Assembly: GCF_028421645.1 (NCBI RefSeq)
Contig: NZ_CP116887.1
Coordinates: forward strand, 2,668,001-2,732,000
Origin: Aneurinibacillus sp. Ricciae_BoGa-3
GTDB lineage: Bacteria > Bacillota > Bacilli > Aneurinibacillales > Aneurinibacillaceae
DNA length: 64,000 nucleotides
Reading direction: 5' to 3'
A model generated the notes under the pieces. It did not search any database. It was given only the letters and a program-made list of their open reading frames with translations, and was not told the DNA's origin. Below are positions 29,726 to 38,782 of this stretch, in pieces. Made by a program: the position numbers and the translations under genes. Position 1 is the first letter of the stretch. Each line of letters begins with the position of its first letter.

Positions 29726-30300
29726 CCTGGCCATCCTCCTTCCATATTGCACGGAAGGTAACGGTAGGTGCCTGTTCCATCTGACACGCTTGGTGTTTCT
29801 GTTCCGCTGCTTTTAATAACCATGACGAATCAGCCGCTTGTGTTTGAAGAAGAGGAGGCAATGCAGGCCGTTTACCAGCCCTTTCACCAATGGCTAGCTT
29901 CCGCGCTATCCAAGGGGAATGCCCCTCGAACTCAATGGTAAGTTCCTTAAGATCCGAAGGATCGTATACGACGTCCACTTGACGGTCGATGAATGACAGT
30001 CCGACTTCATATTTTTGGTCCATAAAGCTGATGCATCCGGATTTATCTACCTTCCGTGTCTCAGAATGCAGGAAAGCATTTGCCAATTGATCCGGACTGA
30101 TAAAACGAAGAGCTTTCCTGTCACTTCGGAATGCGGATTCTGGACTTGTTTTCTTACCGAGTGCGGAATGAGGCTTTCCTTGGTAACATTCGGCGAGCCA
30201 TGCTTGGAAGAGTTCATTCAAGCGAGCCAATGTATTTGGCTTTTCGAGTGCAGCTTCGCCCAGAAAAGAATCTACGATTCTATTAAATCGTTCAACTTTA
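29718..30300 (-). pseudogene. TniA-like Mu-type transposase, C-terminal part, copy 1
   Basis: KVERFNRIVDSFLGEAALEK, NELFQAWLAECYQGKPHSALG and the Mu C-terminal beta-barrel (YEVGLSFIDRQVDVVYDPSD) of DDE transposases. The catalytic Asp residues lie upstream and are lost. Interrupted at 30,300-30,307 by the recombinase-bearing element, at the same codon as the MITE in copy 2. Confidence 0.85.
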
Positions 30301-30306
30301 CCCTTT

Positions 30307-31480
30307 TTATGTGAAGCTTCGCATAATAAGGGTTATGGAAAGAAAGCCGTTATGCTAAGTTGAGCGGTAAATGGCCCGTCAGGGCTGAACTTTATACGTA
30401 AAACACTTTACATAACGGCCTGATTTTATTTACCCAATTCTTTTAACCACTTCAATAAATCATTATTCTGCTGCCAGATAGGCATTTCAGAGGAAGTCAC
30501 ACCCTGATATGCATCTTCTAGAGCTCTGCGTTTCATTTCGCTATCGGCTCTCGCGTATACCTCAGTTGTTTTAATGCTTACATGGCCGAGTAAATAAACT
30601 AAATTCACACCAGACTGCAGGAGATGCATGGCCTTACTGTGCCTGAAACTGTGAGGAGAAATTGAATTAGGTATTAGCTCTGGATGCTGTACTCTAGCTT
30701 CATCTACGCATCTTTTTAAAATATAAGTGATCCCGGCACGTGTGAGTTTGCCACGTGATCGGTTTTGGAAAAGCGGGTTCTGTCCATGAGACGCTTTCTT
30801 CATGTCATTTTCAGAAAGATATTGCTCCAGAAGTTTGACTGTTGGTGTCATCAAAGGGACAATTCTGCTTTTATTTCCTTTACCGGTTAACTTAACTGTT
30901 GCCGGGTTAGATAAGCGGACATCCGAAACGACCAAATCGGCAATTTCTTGTACTCTTGCTCCTGTATCATACATTAAACTTAACAGAACATGATTTCTTC
31001 TTCCTGCCATGGTGGTAGTGTCCGGGATATCAAGTATAGCCTTTATCCCATCAAGTGTTAAAAATTCAATGGATCGTGTAGAGGTTCTTTTGACGGGTAT
31101 GGCCAATATTTGTTGGCAACGATAGATATGTTCCGGAGCTTCCATCTGAAGATACTTATAGAATGAGTGAATGGCTGCCAACCTTTGATTTCGGGTGGAA
31201 ATCGAACATTGCCGCTCCATTTCAATCCATGTTAAAAATTCATCAATAATGTCTTTCGTTAAAGTATCTATCACAATCTTTTCGACTAGAACTTCTTTAA
31301 TCTCCAAGCAGAATCTCAGCAGAAGGGAAAATGTATCGCGATACGACTGAATGATATTACGGCTTATGCCTGCTCTTCCCGGAAGGTACTTTGCCAGGTA
31401 CCCTGTCAAATGGTATGAAAAATTAGTTGGCTTCATTCCCAAATCACCTCCGGAATGACATAACCACATTTTTTATCTAA
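30307..31480. mobile_element. nested element carrying a tyrosine recombinase
   Basis: Starts after CCCTTT (30,301-30,306) with TTATGTGAAGCTTCGCATAA, a 20-base palindrome, followed by GGTTATGGAAAG and CCGTTATGCTAAG boxes and an inverted ACTTTACATAACGGCC just after the recombinase gene. The same boxes build the 309-bp element at 59,145-59,453. The far end is not visible because the DUF772-type IS follows at 31,482. Confidence 0.6.
30426..31436 (-). CDS. tyrosine recombinase/integrase
   Basis: 336 residues. Core-binding domain about 1-115, catalytic domain with first Arg in DTGARVQEIADLVV, Lys in LTGKGNKSRIVPL, HxxR box in ISPHSFRHSKAMHLL, and final His...Tyr in LGHVSIKTTEVYARA. All catalytic residues are present. 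GGAGGTG precedes ATG 31,436 (MKPTNFSYHL). Probably drives mobility of the surrounding element. Confidence 0.9.
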   Translation of the reverse strand: MKPTNFSYHLTGYLAKYLPGRAGISRNIIQSYRDTFSLLLRFCLEIKEVLVEKIVIDTLTKDIIDEFLTWIEMERQCSISTRNQRLAAIHSFYKYLQMEAPEHIYRCQQILAIPVKRTSTRSIEFLTLDGIKAILDIPDTTTMAGRRNHVLLSLMYDTGARVQEIADLVVSDVRLSNPATVKLTGKGNKSRIVPLMTPTVKLLEQYLSENDMKKASHGQNPLFQNRSRGKLTRAGITYILKRCVDEARVQHPELIPNSISPHSFRHSKAMHLLQSGVNLVYLLGHVSIKTTEVYARADSEMKRRALEDAYQGVTSSEMPIWQQNNDLLKWLKELGK

Positions 31481-31481
31481 A

Positions 31482-33063
31482 TGAATCAATTTCATAATTC
31501 ACAGCTCTTGAACCGTAAGGTTCAACGAGCATAGAAAAAAGGAGTACCTCCTCAAAACTCGAATAGAGTAGTTGTCCAGACAACTCAATGAGAAAGGTTG
31601 GTCTCCTCATGTACTCAATTCGTCAAGGCTGTTTGTTTTCCCTGCAAGATTTATTAGATTTAGAACCTACCCATCGTTTTGAAGCAATTTTTGAAGGCAT
31701 TAATATTATGCCGCTACTCAAAATTGTATCGAAGAAGGTAAGAGATGGTGCTCCACAATCGCTTAATTATGCATCCATGATCTATTCACTGTTTGCCCGT
31801 ATTTTAGAAGGCATTCCAACAATTAAACTTCTTGTTCGTCGATTGAAAAAAGATATGCTGTTCTTTTTAGACTGCGGTTTTGCTCTTTCGGATCGAGTTC
31901 CGTCTGAAGCCTCTTTTTCGTGTTTGGTCCAAAAAATGAAAACATCCAATGTGTTGAATGAAATGAACCATGAACTTCTTTTACATGCAATTAAAGAAGG
32001 CTTCATAGATGGTGAACATATTGCAATCGATGCTACCCACATTGAAGCGAGAGACCAGGCTCCACAAAAGCAAGAAAGTAAGGCGGAAGGACCTGTCAAA
32101 GAACCGAAGAAACGCGGTCGCAAGAAAAAAGAAGACGTGGAATCATGGAAAAAAGAACAAGAGCAAATTCAAAACGCACTTCCTCTTTTTGAACAGAAAA
32201 TTGACAAACAATTAAACCACACGTTCGGTGAACTCCAGAAAGAGATGCCCTGTTCTCCTCGTTGGGGAATTAAGAAGAATTCCGAGAACAAACATGTTTA
32301 CTGGTATGGATATAAGCTTCACCTGGCTGTAGAAACCAAAAGCCAATACATTCTTGTTAACCTGCTTTCTTCTGGGAACATGAATGATGCTAAAGCCGCC
32401 ATTCCCTTGCTGAAAGGACTAGCTGAGCGATTTCCTCTCCTAAACATCACGAGAGTGATGGCGGATGCTGGCTATGATTACAAACCAATTTATGAACAAA
32501 TTTATCGCATGAAGGCGGATAGTATTATTGCGTATAATAAACGCAATGAAGCACCACCTATCGGTGTTGACAAGCATTTTGCCCCTACATGTGTACGGGA
32601 ACATTCCTATCGGTATGACAGCTATGATAAGAAATACGAGACGCTGAAATATTCCAGACCGAACGAATGTATAGATTGTCCGCTTGCGCATGATACGCTA
32701 TGTCAAAAAATTATTAAAATCAAAAAGACAACGGATTTACGACGTTATCCTGCTCCATCACGAGGTAGTAAAGCATGGAAAAAGCTTTATAAAGAACGCA
32801 CTTCTGTTGAACGAGTAAATGCCTATTTAAAAGAATATTTCCAGCTAAATAACCTACGATACCGCTCAGGAGAGCTTGGAAGAGTTCAAGTAGATTTAAC
32901 ATGCTTACTATTCAACGCTTGTAAAATTGCTGTTGACCGTATTAACACTAAATTAAATTGCAAAGCAGCGTAACAGATTACGACCTACGGTCGTTTTAAA
33001 ATGAAAATGTTGAAATTCTGAGAGTCTTAGCATCCGAGCAAAAGTAATTATGAAATTGATTCA
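31482..33063 (+). mobile_element. DUF772/DDE-type insertion sequence, copy 1
   Basis: Perfect 18-bp inverted repeat TGAATCAATTTCATAATT (31,482-31,499) / AATTATGAAATTGATTCA (33,046-33,063). One transposase gene inside, plus the leader palindrome GAACCGTAAGGTTC at about 31,508. Essentially the same element as 44,939-46,516. Confidence 0.9.
31609..32973 (+). CDS. DUF772/DDE_Tnp_1 transposase (IS5/IS1182-like), copy 1
   Basis: 454 residues, intact. N-terminal DUF772 region (MYSIRQGCLFSLQDLLDLEP), catalytic Asp in HIAIDATHIEARD, basic linker KEPKKRGRKKKED, second Asp in VMADAGYDYKPI, Glu in RTSVERVNAYLKEYF. NKRNEAPPIG and four Cys near CIDCPLAHDTLCQK form the late zinc-like insert. The family label (IS5 versus IS1182) is uncertain. 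Confidence 0.92.
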   Translation: MYSIRQGCLFSLQDLLDLEPTHRFEAIFEGINIMPLLKIVSKKVRDGAPQSLNYASMIYSLFARILEGIPTIKLLVRRLKKDMLFFLDCGFALSDRVPSEASFSCLVQKMKTSNVLNEMNHELLLHAIKEGFIDGEHIAIDATHIEARDQAPQKQESKAEGPVKEPKKRGRKKKEDVESWKKEQEQIQNALPLFEQKIDKQLNHTFGELQKEMPCSPRWGIKKNSENKHVYWYGYKLHLAVETKSQYILVNLLSSGNMNDAKAAIPLLKGLAERFPLLNITRVMADAGYDYKPIYEQIYRMKADSIIAYNKRNEAPPIGVDKHFAPTCVREHSYRYDSYDKKYETLKYSRPNECIDCPLAHDTLCQKIIKIKKTTDLRRYPAPSRGSKAWKKLYKERTSVERVNAYLKEYFQLNNLRYRSGELGRVQVDLTCLLFNACKIAVDRINTKLNCKAA

Positions 33064-33606
33064 AATGTTAATTTAAACTCATTATCCCATTTGTAGTTGA
33101 CTTTATCATTTTAATTCTCACTTATTCTTGTTGTTCACATCTGTGTGTTTTGAATCATTTTTTCCAGTTTTGGTGACAGAATCATCTACAAAAGGGCAAA
33201 AAACAACCTTGATTTTTGGGGGTGTTGCCCATTATGCCCCTGATCCTTATGGTGATGGATCCGCTACTCAAATGGCTGATATGGGTGGATGAATGAGGCA
33301 ATATCTATGTGAGCAAATGATAAAGCTCTATCAACTAATGAAAGATAATAAGGCGACCATAACGGTCGCCTTCAGTTTGTCGAGAAACCCTTAATTTAAA
33401 ATGCAATTTGTATAACGGGGTATAAAGTTCCAACATCAACCAAATAGAAGTATCTGGTTTTAGTTCTTGAACTATTGAGGATCTTTACTTGCAATAACAG
33501 GGCTGCTTCGTCATCTACAGGTACAGTGACACATAGAAGAAGCCTACGTCATAAGTTACTAAAGATCATATATTGCTGATTTATCCGAAAAAGAGGAGAG
33601 TATTCG
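33064..33606. other. intergenic region with a decayed coding fragment and a terminator
   Basis: A frame around 33,195-33,290 reads KTTLIFGGVAHYAPDPYGDG and stops; origin unknown. The stem AAGGCGACC/GGTCGCCTT (33,350-33,372) is a good terminator. An AGAGGAGAG RBS precedes the bicupin gene. Confidence 0.45.
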
Positions 33607-34806
33607 ATGGAAAACGTACCATGGAATCAAGCGGGGTACGGGTATGTGCCGCAGCCGATAAGGAATGATGGTGCCGGCGCGCCCGATTTCGGTCCGCGGG
33701 ACGTCATGAGGGACCTTGAGAACCCCGATATGCTGGTTCCGCCGGTCACCGATGCCGGAACGATCCCCAACTTAAAGTTCTCATTCTCCGACACCTATAT
33801 GCAGTTAAATCAGGGTGGCTGGTCAAGGGAAGTGACGGTTAGACAACTGCCGATAGCAACCACTCTTGCAGGTGTCAACATGAGTCTGACGCCGGGCGGC
33901 GTACGAGAGTTACATTGGCATCAGCAAGTAGAATGGGCTATCATGCTAGTGGGCAGGGCACGCATCACCGCGGTCGACCAGGACGGGCGAAACTTCATGG
34001 CTGATGTAGGACCGGGAGACTTGTGGTACTTTCCCCCCGGAATTCCACACTCGATTCAAGGCCTGGAGGAAGTCTGCGAGTTTTTGCTCGTCTTTGACGA
34101 TGGACATTTCTCCGACCTTAATACTCTGTCCATCTCCGATTGGTTCGCACATACACCAAAGGACGTGCTGACGGCGAATTTCGGTGTACCGAAAAGCGCC
34201 TTTGCCCACATACCGAAAAAACAGCGATACATTTTCCAAGCAAAGGTGCCTGGACCCCTAGAAAGTCAGAAGGTACCTGATCCTTACGGTACTGTACCAA
34301 AGGCCTTTACACACCGGCTGCTTGAGCAGAAGCCGATTGTAACTCCGGGGGGAACCGTGCGCATAGTCGATTCCACCAACTTCCCCATTTCAACTAAAAT
34401 TGCGGCAGCGCTGGTGGAACTGAAGCCGGGTGCAATGAGAGAAATGCATTGGCACCCAAATAACGATGAATGGCAGTATTACATCTCAGGAACGGGGCGC
34501 ATGACGGTTTTTGCTGCCAATGGCACTGCCCGCACTTTCGATTACCGTGCCGGTGATGTAGGATATGTACCCTTCGCCTTCGGGCACTACATCCAGAACA
34601 CCGGTAATGAAAGCCTATGGTTTCTAGAGATGTTCAAGAGTGACCGCTTTGAGGATGTGTCCCTGAACCAGTGGATGGCGCTGACTCCTCCAGAACTCGT
34701 ACACGACAACTTGCATGTAGGACCACAACTGATAAATGCACTGCGGAAGGAAAAATGGTCTGTCGTCAAATACCCGGGCACTACAGGATATCCAGGCAGT
34801 TGTTAG
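33607..34806 (+). CDS. bicupin oxalate decarboxylase family protein
   Basis: Mn-dependent oxalate decarboxylase-type bicupin, 399 residues. Cupin 1 ligands: HWHQQVEWA plus His in GIPHSIQG; cupin 2: HWHPNNDEW plus His in FGHYIQN. In OxdC the cupin 1 lid is SENST with catalytic Glu162. Here the matching segment in [16 protein letters not shown] reads SDLNT, so the lid Glu is Asp and two neighbours differ. Activity may therefore be decarboxylation, oxidation or something else. No signal peptide. Relatives (OxdD) are spore-coat proteins. The sequence is more GC-rich than its neighbours. Confidence 0.88.
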   Translation: MENVPWNQAGYGYVPQPIRNDGAGAPDFGPRDVMRDLENPDMLVPPVTDAGTIPNLKFSFSDTYMQLNQGGWSREVTVRQLPIATTLAGVNMSLTPGGVRELHWHQQVEWAIMLVGRARITAVDQDGRNFMADVGPGDLWYFPPGIPHSIQGLEEVCEFLLVFDDGHFSDLNTLSISDWFAHTPKDVLTANFGVPKSAFAHIPKKQRYIFQAKVPGPLESQKVPDPYGTVPKAFTHRLLEQKPIVTPGGTVRIVDSTNFPISTKIAAALVELKPGAMREMHWHPNNDEWQYYISGTGRMTVFAANGTARTFDYRAGDVGYVPFAFGHYIQNTGNESLWFLEMFKSDRFEDVSLNQWMALTPPELVHDNLHVGPQLINALRKEKWSVVKYPGTTGYPGSC

Positions 34807-34897
34807 ACCCACTCAGTTACTTTAAACGCTGAGTGTGCCTATTTCTGTTGAAAACTTCTCGGATGAGTTATCTTTTTTAAAATGATGTTTTGTGTTT

Positions 34898-35398
34898 CTA
34901 GAATATGTTTTTAAGCATAGATTGCACCATTGGGTTTTTCAAAATATTTAAGATTTGGCTCGGATCCACATTGCCAAGTAAATTTTCTAGAAATCCATTT
35001 TTCTTACCATTGCTACTTGGGATTAAGTCTGAAAGGGAACCCTTACTGCTTATATCAGGTGCTTTTTTCCTTTTCAGGTCTGCAGCCGGGGGATTTTCAA
35101 CACCGTCTGTATCCCCCTTATTACGCCGCTTCCTGGACTGTCTACTGTTTTTTTCGGTTAGATGCTGTTTAACCTCCGCTAATTCTTCCAGGATTTTTTC
35201 AAGTTTTTCTCTATTATTCTTTATCTCAATAAAATGGGTTTGTAATTCCTGTAGGATTTTTTCAAGTTTTTCCCTATTACCGTTTTCCTCCCTAACATGG
35301 TTCTCTATCTTATGCAGCGTATTCTTAATTTCTGATAATTGCTGGTTGATGATAGGCTGTTGTCTTCTCCGGTTTTGATTGTACTTTGGTTTTATGAT
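34898..35398 (-). CDS. coiled-coil protein with apparent non-AUG start
   Basis: An open minus-strand frame of 166 codons with no ATG, GTG or TTG before the last 30 codons, yet with a perfect AAGGAGGTG Shine-Dalgarno whose GGAGG (35,405-35,409) lies 6 bases from ATC (35,398) and 9 from ATA (35,395). The product has two near-identical helical blocks (NREKLEKILQELQTHFIEI / NREKLEKILEELAEVKQHL), a basic linker KRRNK, and ends DPSQILNILKNPMVQSMLKN-type. The end recalls small spore-associated proteins (inference). Either an unusual start or a mutated start codon. Confidence 0.6.
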   Translation of the reverse strand: MIKPKYNQNRRRQQPIINQQLSEIKNTLHKIENHVREENGNREKLEKILQELQTHFIEIKNNREKLEKILEELAEVKQHLTEKNSRQSRKRRNKGDTDGVENPPAADLKRKKAPDISSKGSLSDLIPSSNGKKNGFLENLLGNVDPSQILNILKNPMVQSMLKNIF

Positions 35399-35409
35399 AA
35401 AACACCTCC

Positions 35410-35818
35410 TTCCCTTTTATACTGACGTCTTTAATACCCATTCTATGTTGAAACGAAAATGATATAGATAGGGAATGCTAATTTGTTAACTTACAAAAGC
35501 AGAAAAAAGAGAGAACATGAGGAATGTAGTCATGATGAAAAAGTGTAAAATATAATTTTGCGGATAAAGGCTAGACGATAGAATGAGGTTTTTTCATGAA
35601 AGAGAGGAAGTAAGGATTATTCTAGTTTCTTTATCCTCCTTGCATTATCTTATATGGTTATGGAAATTAATTGATAAGAGCTGCTATTTTTAATAAGGAA
35701 AGTGTAAAATTACATAGCATAACGAATTACGTTTTGAGGTGCCGAAACATAAATCGTGCTAAAAACTTAAACGAAAAGGCCAGTCAATTAAAATATGTTA
35801 GCCGAGCTAAGTAAAAAC
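35410..35818. other. gap with a YjcZ-type relic
   Basis: About 35,596-35,680 on the plus strand, frames read MKERE then VRIILV, resembling the start of the intact miniprotein at 44,286 (GEREEFSIILVLFILL), but frameshifted. Nothing else seen. Confidence 0.35.
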
Positions 35819-36148
35819 TTAATTTGCAGTTTTTGATTTGGATCCCAAATTCCAAAAACTAAATATAATAGTGATCAAGCCGAGAATTACACTTGACCAA
35901 ACCTCACCATTTGTTGATGTAAATGCAAATGGGAAAATGACAAACAAAACCCCAGTAATGGCTGAAACCCAGTTTTGCCAGACGCACCAACCAAGTTTGT
36001 CGTAACCCCAAAATGATACAACCAGCTGAATGAGCCCGAAAATCACATTTGACCAAACTGCTCAGGAATTATCCGAAAAACCCACAATCCAAGGTGCGAT
36101 AATAAACCACACACCTATTAAAGCATTCACCGTACTCCTTGTTTTCAT
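35819..36148 (-). pseudogene. SPW-repeat membrane protein with one internal stop
   Basis: MKTRSTVNALIGVWFIIAPW then IVGFSDNS, TGA at 36,062-36,064, then AVWSNVIFGLIQLVVSFWGY and a second repeat to SKTAN. SPW repeats (WxIIAPWxxGFSxNxGAxW) fit exactly with Gly replaced by the TGA. Four hydrophobic helices, 109 codons. A single substitution (GGA to TGA) explains the break. Confidence 0.65.
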
Positions 36149-36279
36149 GATTGCACCTACTTATTTATAAATTTTTAAGAAGTCATTAAAGACGTTCTAA
36201 ATTGCTAGATGATCACAAATTACCAAGCTTATGTGTAGATAAGGAATAAAACTTCGATCTGTAAATAAACAGATCAGAT

Positions 36280-36546
36280 TCAATTATCAGCATCAAATTT
36301 TTTCTTGATTTCATCGATTTGATCTGGACTTCCTCCGAGGTACAATAACCTAGAAATCGTTGATTCGGAAGATTCTTCTTGAGCAAATTCCCTGAACTGT
36401 TGCACAAACTGGTTTAATTGGTCATCCGTAAACGTTTTGCCTGTTTGTTTTGCAACAAGATTAATTAATGTTTTTATGGTTTCATCGTCGTTCAAGCTTT
36501 CTTCCGGCACACTATTAATTAGTTTAATAATCATGTCTATATCCAT
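36280..36546 (-). CDS. small helical protein, paralog of 56,820-57,083
   Basis: 88 residues, MDIDMIIKLINSVPEESLND then KTLINLVAKQTGKTFTDDQL and FVQQFREFA, ending IDEIKKKFDADN. The second copy (MDINTIIQIVKEIPLDKLND...) shares the whole layout. GGAGAG RBS. Downstream of the ATP-grasp gene on the same strand, so perhaps the same transcript. Function unknown; further truncated starts of the family occur at about 55,437 and 63,904. Confidence 0.65.
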   Translation of the reverse strand: MDIDMIIKLINSVPEESLNDDETIKTLINLVAKQTGKTFTDDQLNQFVQQFREFAQEESSESTISRLLYLGGSPDQIDEIKKKFDADN

Positions 36547-36595
36547 GTTTACTTTCTCTCCTTTTAATGTAAGGTCAGGTACGATACCCGCACCT

Positions 36596-37375
36596 TTATT
36601 TGTATTCTTGTATAGTCTCGTACATTGTTTTATCTTCTAATTCAAGAAATATATAAGCATGGGGTGTGAAATTGGCTTCAAGGATCCACACTTTCCCATT
36701 GGTATCCAAACACATATCAAACCCAATCACTTTAATATTCGGATCTTGGCGATGAAGCTGATCTGCTGCCCATAATGCTAATTGGTCTAACTGGGATAGA
36801 ATCGATTCAGGTGAGAGATGCTTTAAGGAGGAACGTTGGAGAGCGGTTTGAATCGCGAGTATAGTTGCGCCAAGGTTTATATTGGTTAATGCATACCCTA
36901 AGCTTGCTAATTTTGCTAGCTTCCCTGTCACTTTCCATGGAGAATCGTTTTTACGTTGTACCATGACTCTGATGTCAAAGGGGCGATTATCTATTTCTGC
37001 TAAAGGAATCTGATGTTGAACAATATACGTTTCGGATAGAATTTGACTTACTCGACCACGAGAAAAGTACGAAACAAAATCCCCTAAAATTTCCCTGGTT
37101 AAATACGAATAAAGGTCTTTACTTGTTACGACCTGTTTTATCAATTTAACTTGAACCCTAAAAGCTTCGTTTTCGTTTGCTTCGGAAGAGACGGTAATGA
37201 TACCACGACCGCCACTGCCTTCTATTGGTTTAAGAATGACTGCACCATATTTTTTGAGTAACTCCCACAGGTGTTCCTCTGCCATAAATCGGGTCTCCGG
37301 TACAAAGGAATTCACCCGTTTATCTTCTTTCAAAACATTAAATTTTTCCAATTTGTTCATCGTTTTATCAATCAC
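36596..37375 (-). CDS. YheC/YheD-type ATP-grasp protein (spore-coat associated family)
   Basis: 259 residues. The nucleotide-binding lysine and glycine loop are in VILKPIEGSGGRGIITV; other ATP-grasp blocks are IDNRPFDIRVMVQR, NINLGATILAIQ and the metal site VWILEANFTPHAY. YheC/YheD of B. subtilis are spore-coat associated with unknown ligase activity; this protein is shorter at the N-terminus. Start is uncertain: GTG 37,375 or ATG 37,360 (MNKLEKF), and the frame stays open upstream without a canonical start. It follows phosphonate genes pepM-ppd on the same strand, so it could ligate a phosphonate (inference). Confidence 0.8.
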   Translation of the reverse strand: MIDKTMNKLEKFNVLKEDKRVNSFVPETRFMAEEHLWELLKKYGAVILKPIEGSGGRGIITVSSEANENEAFRVQVKLIKQVVTSKDLYSYLTREILGDFVSYFSRGRVSQILSETYIVQHQIPLAEIDNRPFDIRVMVQRKNDSPWKVTGKLAKLASLGYALTNINLGATILAIQTALQRSSLKHLSPESILSQLDQLALWAADQLHRQDPNIKVIGFDMCLDTNGKVWILEANFTPHAYIFLELEDKTMYETIQEYK

Positions 37376-37488
37376 CCAATCAATTCCGAGATTACAATAA
37401 TAACGAATTAAAGCTTCTATACCTTATATTTAAATTGACAAGTTCAGGTGCAAAAAAAAGACGGAATTCCACTCACAACCATTACTCA

Positions 37489-37626
37489 CTATTTATCGGA
37501 GTGATAGGTAAAACGTTCATCCATCAAAGATTCAATATCTATAGAGGTTATGTCTCCCATTTTTGCAATTCCGGTCAGGGATAAGCAAAAATATTTCACT
37601 TTATCGTCCGCATAAGGACCAGCCAT
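37489..37626 (-). CDS. 45-residue hypothetical ORF between ppd and the ATP-grasp gene
   Basis: MAGPYADDKVKYFCLSLTGI-AKMGDITSIDIESLMDERF, ending HSDK. The start abuts the ppd stop, with GATGTAGG before it as a possible RBS within a hairpin. It may be a short gene or the tail of a decayed one. Not recognised. Confidence 0.35.
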   Translation of the reverse strand: MAGPYADDKVKYFCLSLTGIAKMGDITSIDIESLMDERFTYHSDK

Positions 37627-37645
37627 CCTACATCGATGATGTAGG
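37627..37645 (-). other. perfect hairpin at the ppd stop codon
   Basis: CCTACATC-GAT-GATGTAGG, an 8-bp stem spanning the last codons of ppd and the start of the next ORF. No T-run, so not a normal terminator; it may modulate translation or RNA stability between the two genes. Confidence 0.45.
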
Positions 37646-38782
37646 ATTGTTAATATATCGCTGCAACCGTTCCTTTACTTCACAGGGTTTTATTTGGGGG
37701 CGTCCAATCCCTTTTTTAGAACCTTGTGATATCTTCATATAGAGAAGCGTTAATTGTTTCGCTTCTTTCCATTCTTGGATGGAAGCCTTTAGCTCTTCCA
37801 AGTTATGAATATAAATTGATTTTGTATAGCCGCTTGCCGCCGCAATCTGAACAAAGTTCACATTGTCTGAAACGGTGCTTTGTCCGCCTGTTGAATCATA
37901 TGTGTTGTTATCCAGTACAATATGAAGCATATTAGGTGGTTTGTAAAAGCCATTTGTAGCTAAACTTCCCATGCGCATGAGTAAAGAACCGTCTCCATCT
38001 ATAACGATGAAGTCCATGTTTTTTCGGGTCAATGCCATTCCAAGGCCAAGTGAACTGGCACAACCCATTGAACCTACCATATATAAATTAGCGTTATGAT
38101 CTTCTATTTGATACAATTCACGGCCTGTCTTTCCGGTTGTAGCGATTTGAACAGTTTTTTCATTCTTCAACGCATTTATGAGGGTCAATGCTTCATATCG
38201 GGAGGGCTTTTCATCAGGCTTATTTTTATTTACTTTAAATGGAGTGAAATTAGGAGAACTTAGTTCAGTACGTAGGGGCTCTTCGGAAAATGTTCCTTTT
38301 CGTACAACGAAGAAAAATGGCTTATTTCGTTCAATGTACGAATTGGCAAGTAATAGTTGGCTTTGGACTTCATTATTGTCACTGGCCAGATACCGCCACT
38401 CAATCTGCATGAGATCCAAAAGCTTAGTTGTCATATTTCCCATTAATTCATGCTGTGGCTCATCAGACAAACCCGGCTCTCCTCTTAGACTGACAAAACC
38501 GAGTAAAGGGATCTGAAACGGGTAGTTTAGCGATACTAAGGGTGATACTGCATTCGATAAACCTGAGTTTTGCATTAAAACGACGGACTTCCTCCCCCCG
38601 ATCATCGCTCCGGATGCAATCGCTACCGCATCGCCTTCATTGGCAGCCCCCACATATTCACACTTATTAACGGCGTAATTAATAAGGCTTTTCAAGAAGG
38701 AACACGGAACCCCGGTATAAAATGTATAACCGATTTTTTGTAAATTATTTCCAAATAATTGGATATTAATCATACGCTGCAT
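37628..38782 (-). CDS. aepY: phosphonopyruvate decarboxylase
   Basis: TPP-dependent enzyme that converts phosphonopyruvate to phosphonoacetaldehyde and pulls the PEP mutase equilibrium forward. 384 residues: [13 protein letters not shown] and [13 protein letters not shown] (with the TPP-activating Glu) in the N-terminal domain, [18 protein letters not shown] in the middle, and the TPP/Mg motif [17 protein letters not shown] ... [10 protein letters not shown]. The start overlaps the end of pepM by 17 bases, so the two are translationally coupled. No AEP transaminase (aepZ) follows. Confidence 0.95.
   Translation of the reverse strand: MQRMINIQLFGNNLQKIGYTFYTGVPCSFLKSLINYAVNKCEYVGAANEGDAVAIASGAMIGGRKSVVLMQNSGLSNAVSPLVSLNYPFQIPLLGFVSLRGEPGLSDEPQHELMGNMTTKLLDLMQIEWRYLASDNNEVQSQLLLANSYIERNKPFFFVVRKGTFSEEPLRTELSSPNFTPFKVNKNKPDEKPSRYEALTLINALKNEKTVQIATTGKTGRELYQIEDHNANLYMVGSMGCASSLGLGMALTRKNMDFIVIDGDGSLLMRMGSLATNGFYKPPNMLHIVLDNNTYDSTGGQSTVSDNVNFVQIAAASGYTKSIYIHNLEELKASIQEWKEAKQLTLLYMKISQGSKKGIGRPQIKPCEVKERLQRYINNPTSSM

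Larger units (their letters stand above)
28832..30306 (-). mobile_element. Tni-type transposon, truncated copy 1
   Basis: Terminal TGTTAATGACGT at 28,832, then GTCC, TTGACGG, TGTCC, TTGACG, TGTCC boxes up to about 28,907, followed by tniB and the 3' part of tniA. The remainder (5' tniA, zinc-finger gene, far end) is missing beyond the nested tyrosine-recombinase element at 30,307. Confidence 0.8.

Noticed and set aside
34905..35378. 157-codon plus-strand ORF rich in Phe/Ser
   Set aside because: It is antisense to the coiled-coil gene at 34,898-35,398, which has a better RBS and more coherent composition; the Phe/Ser content mirrors Lys/Glu codons.
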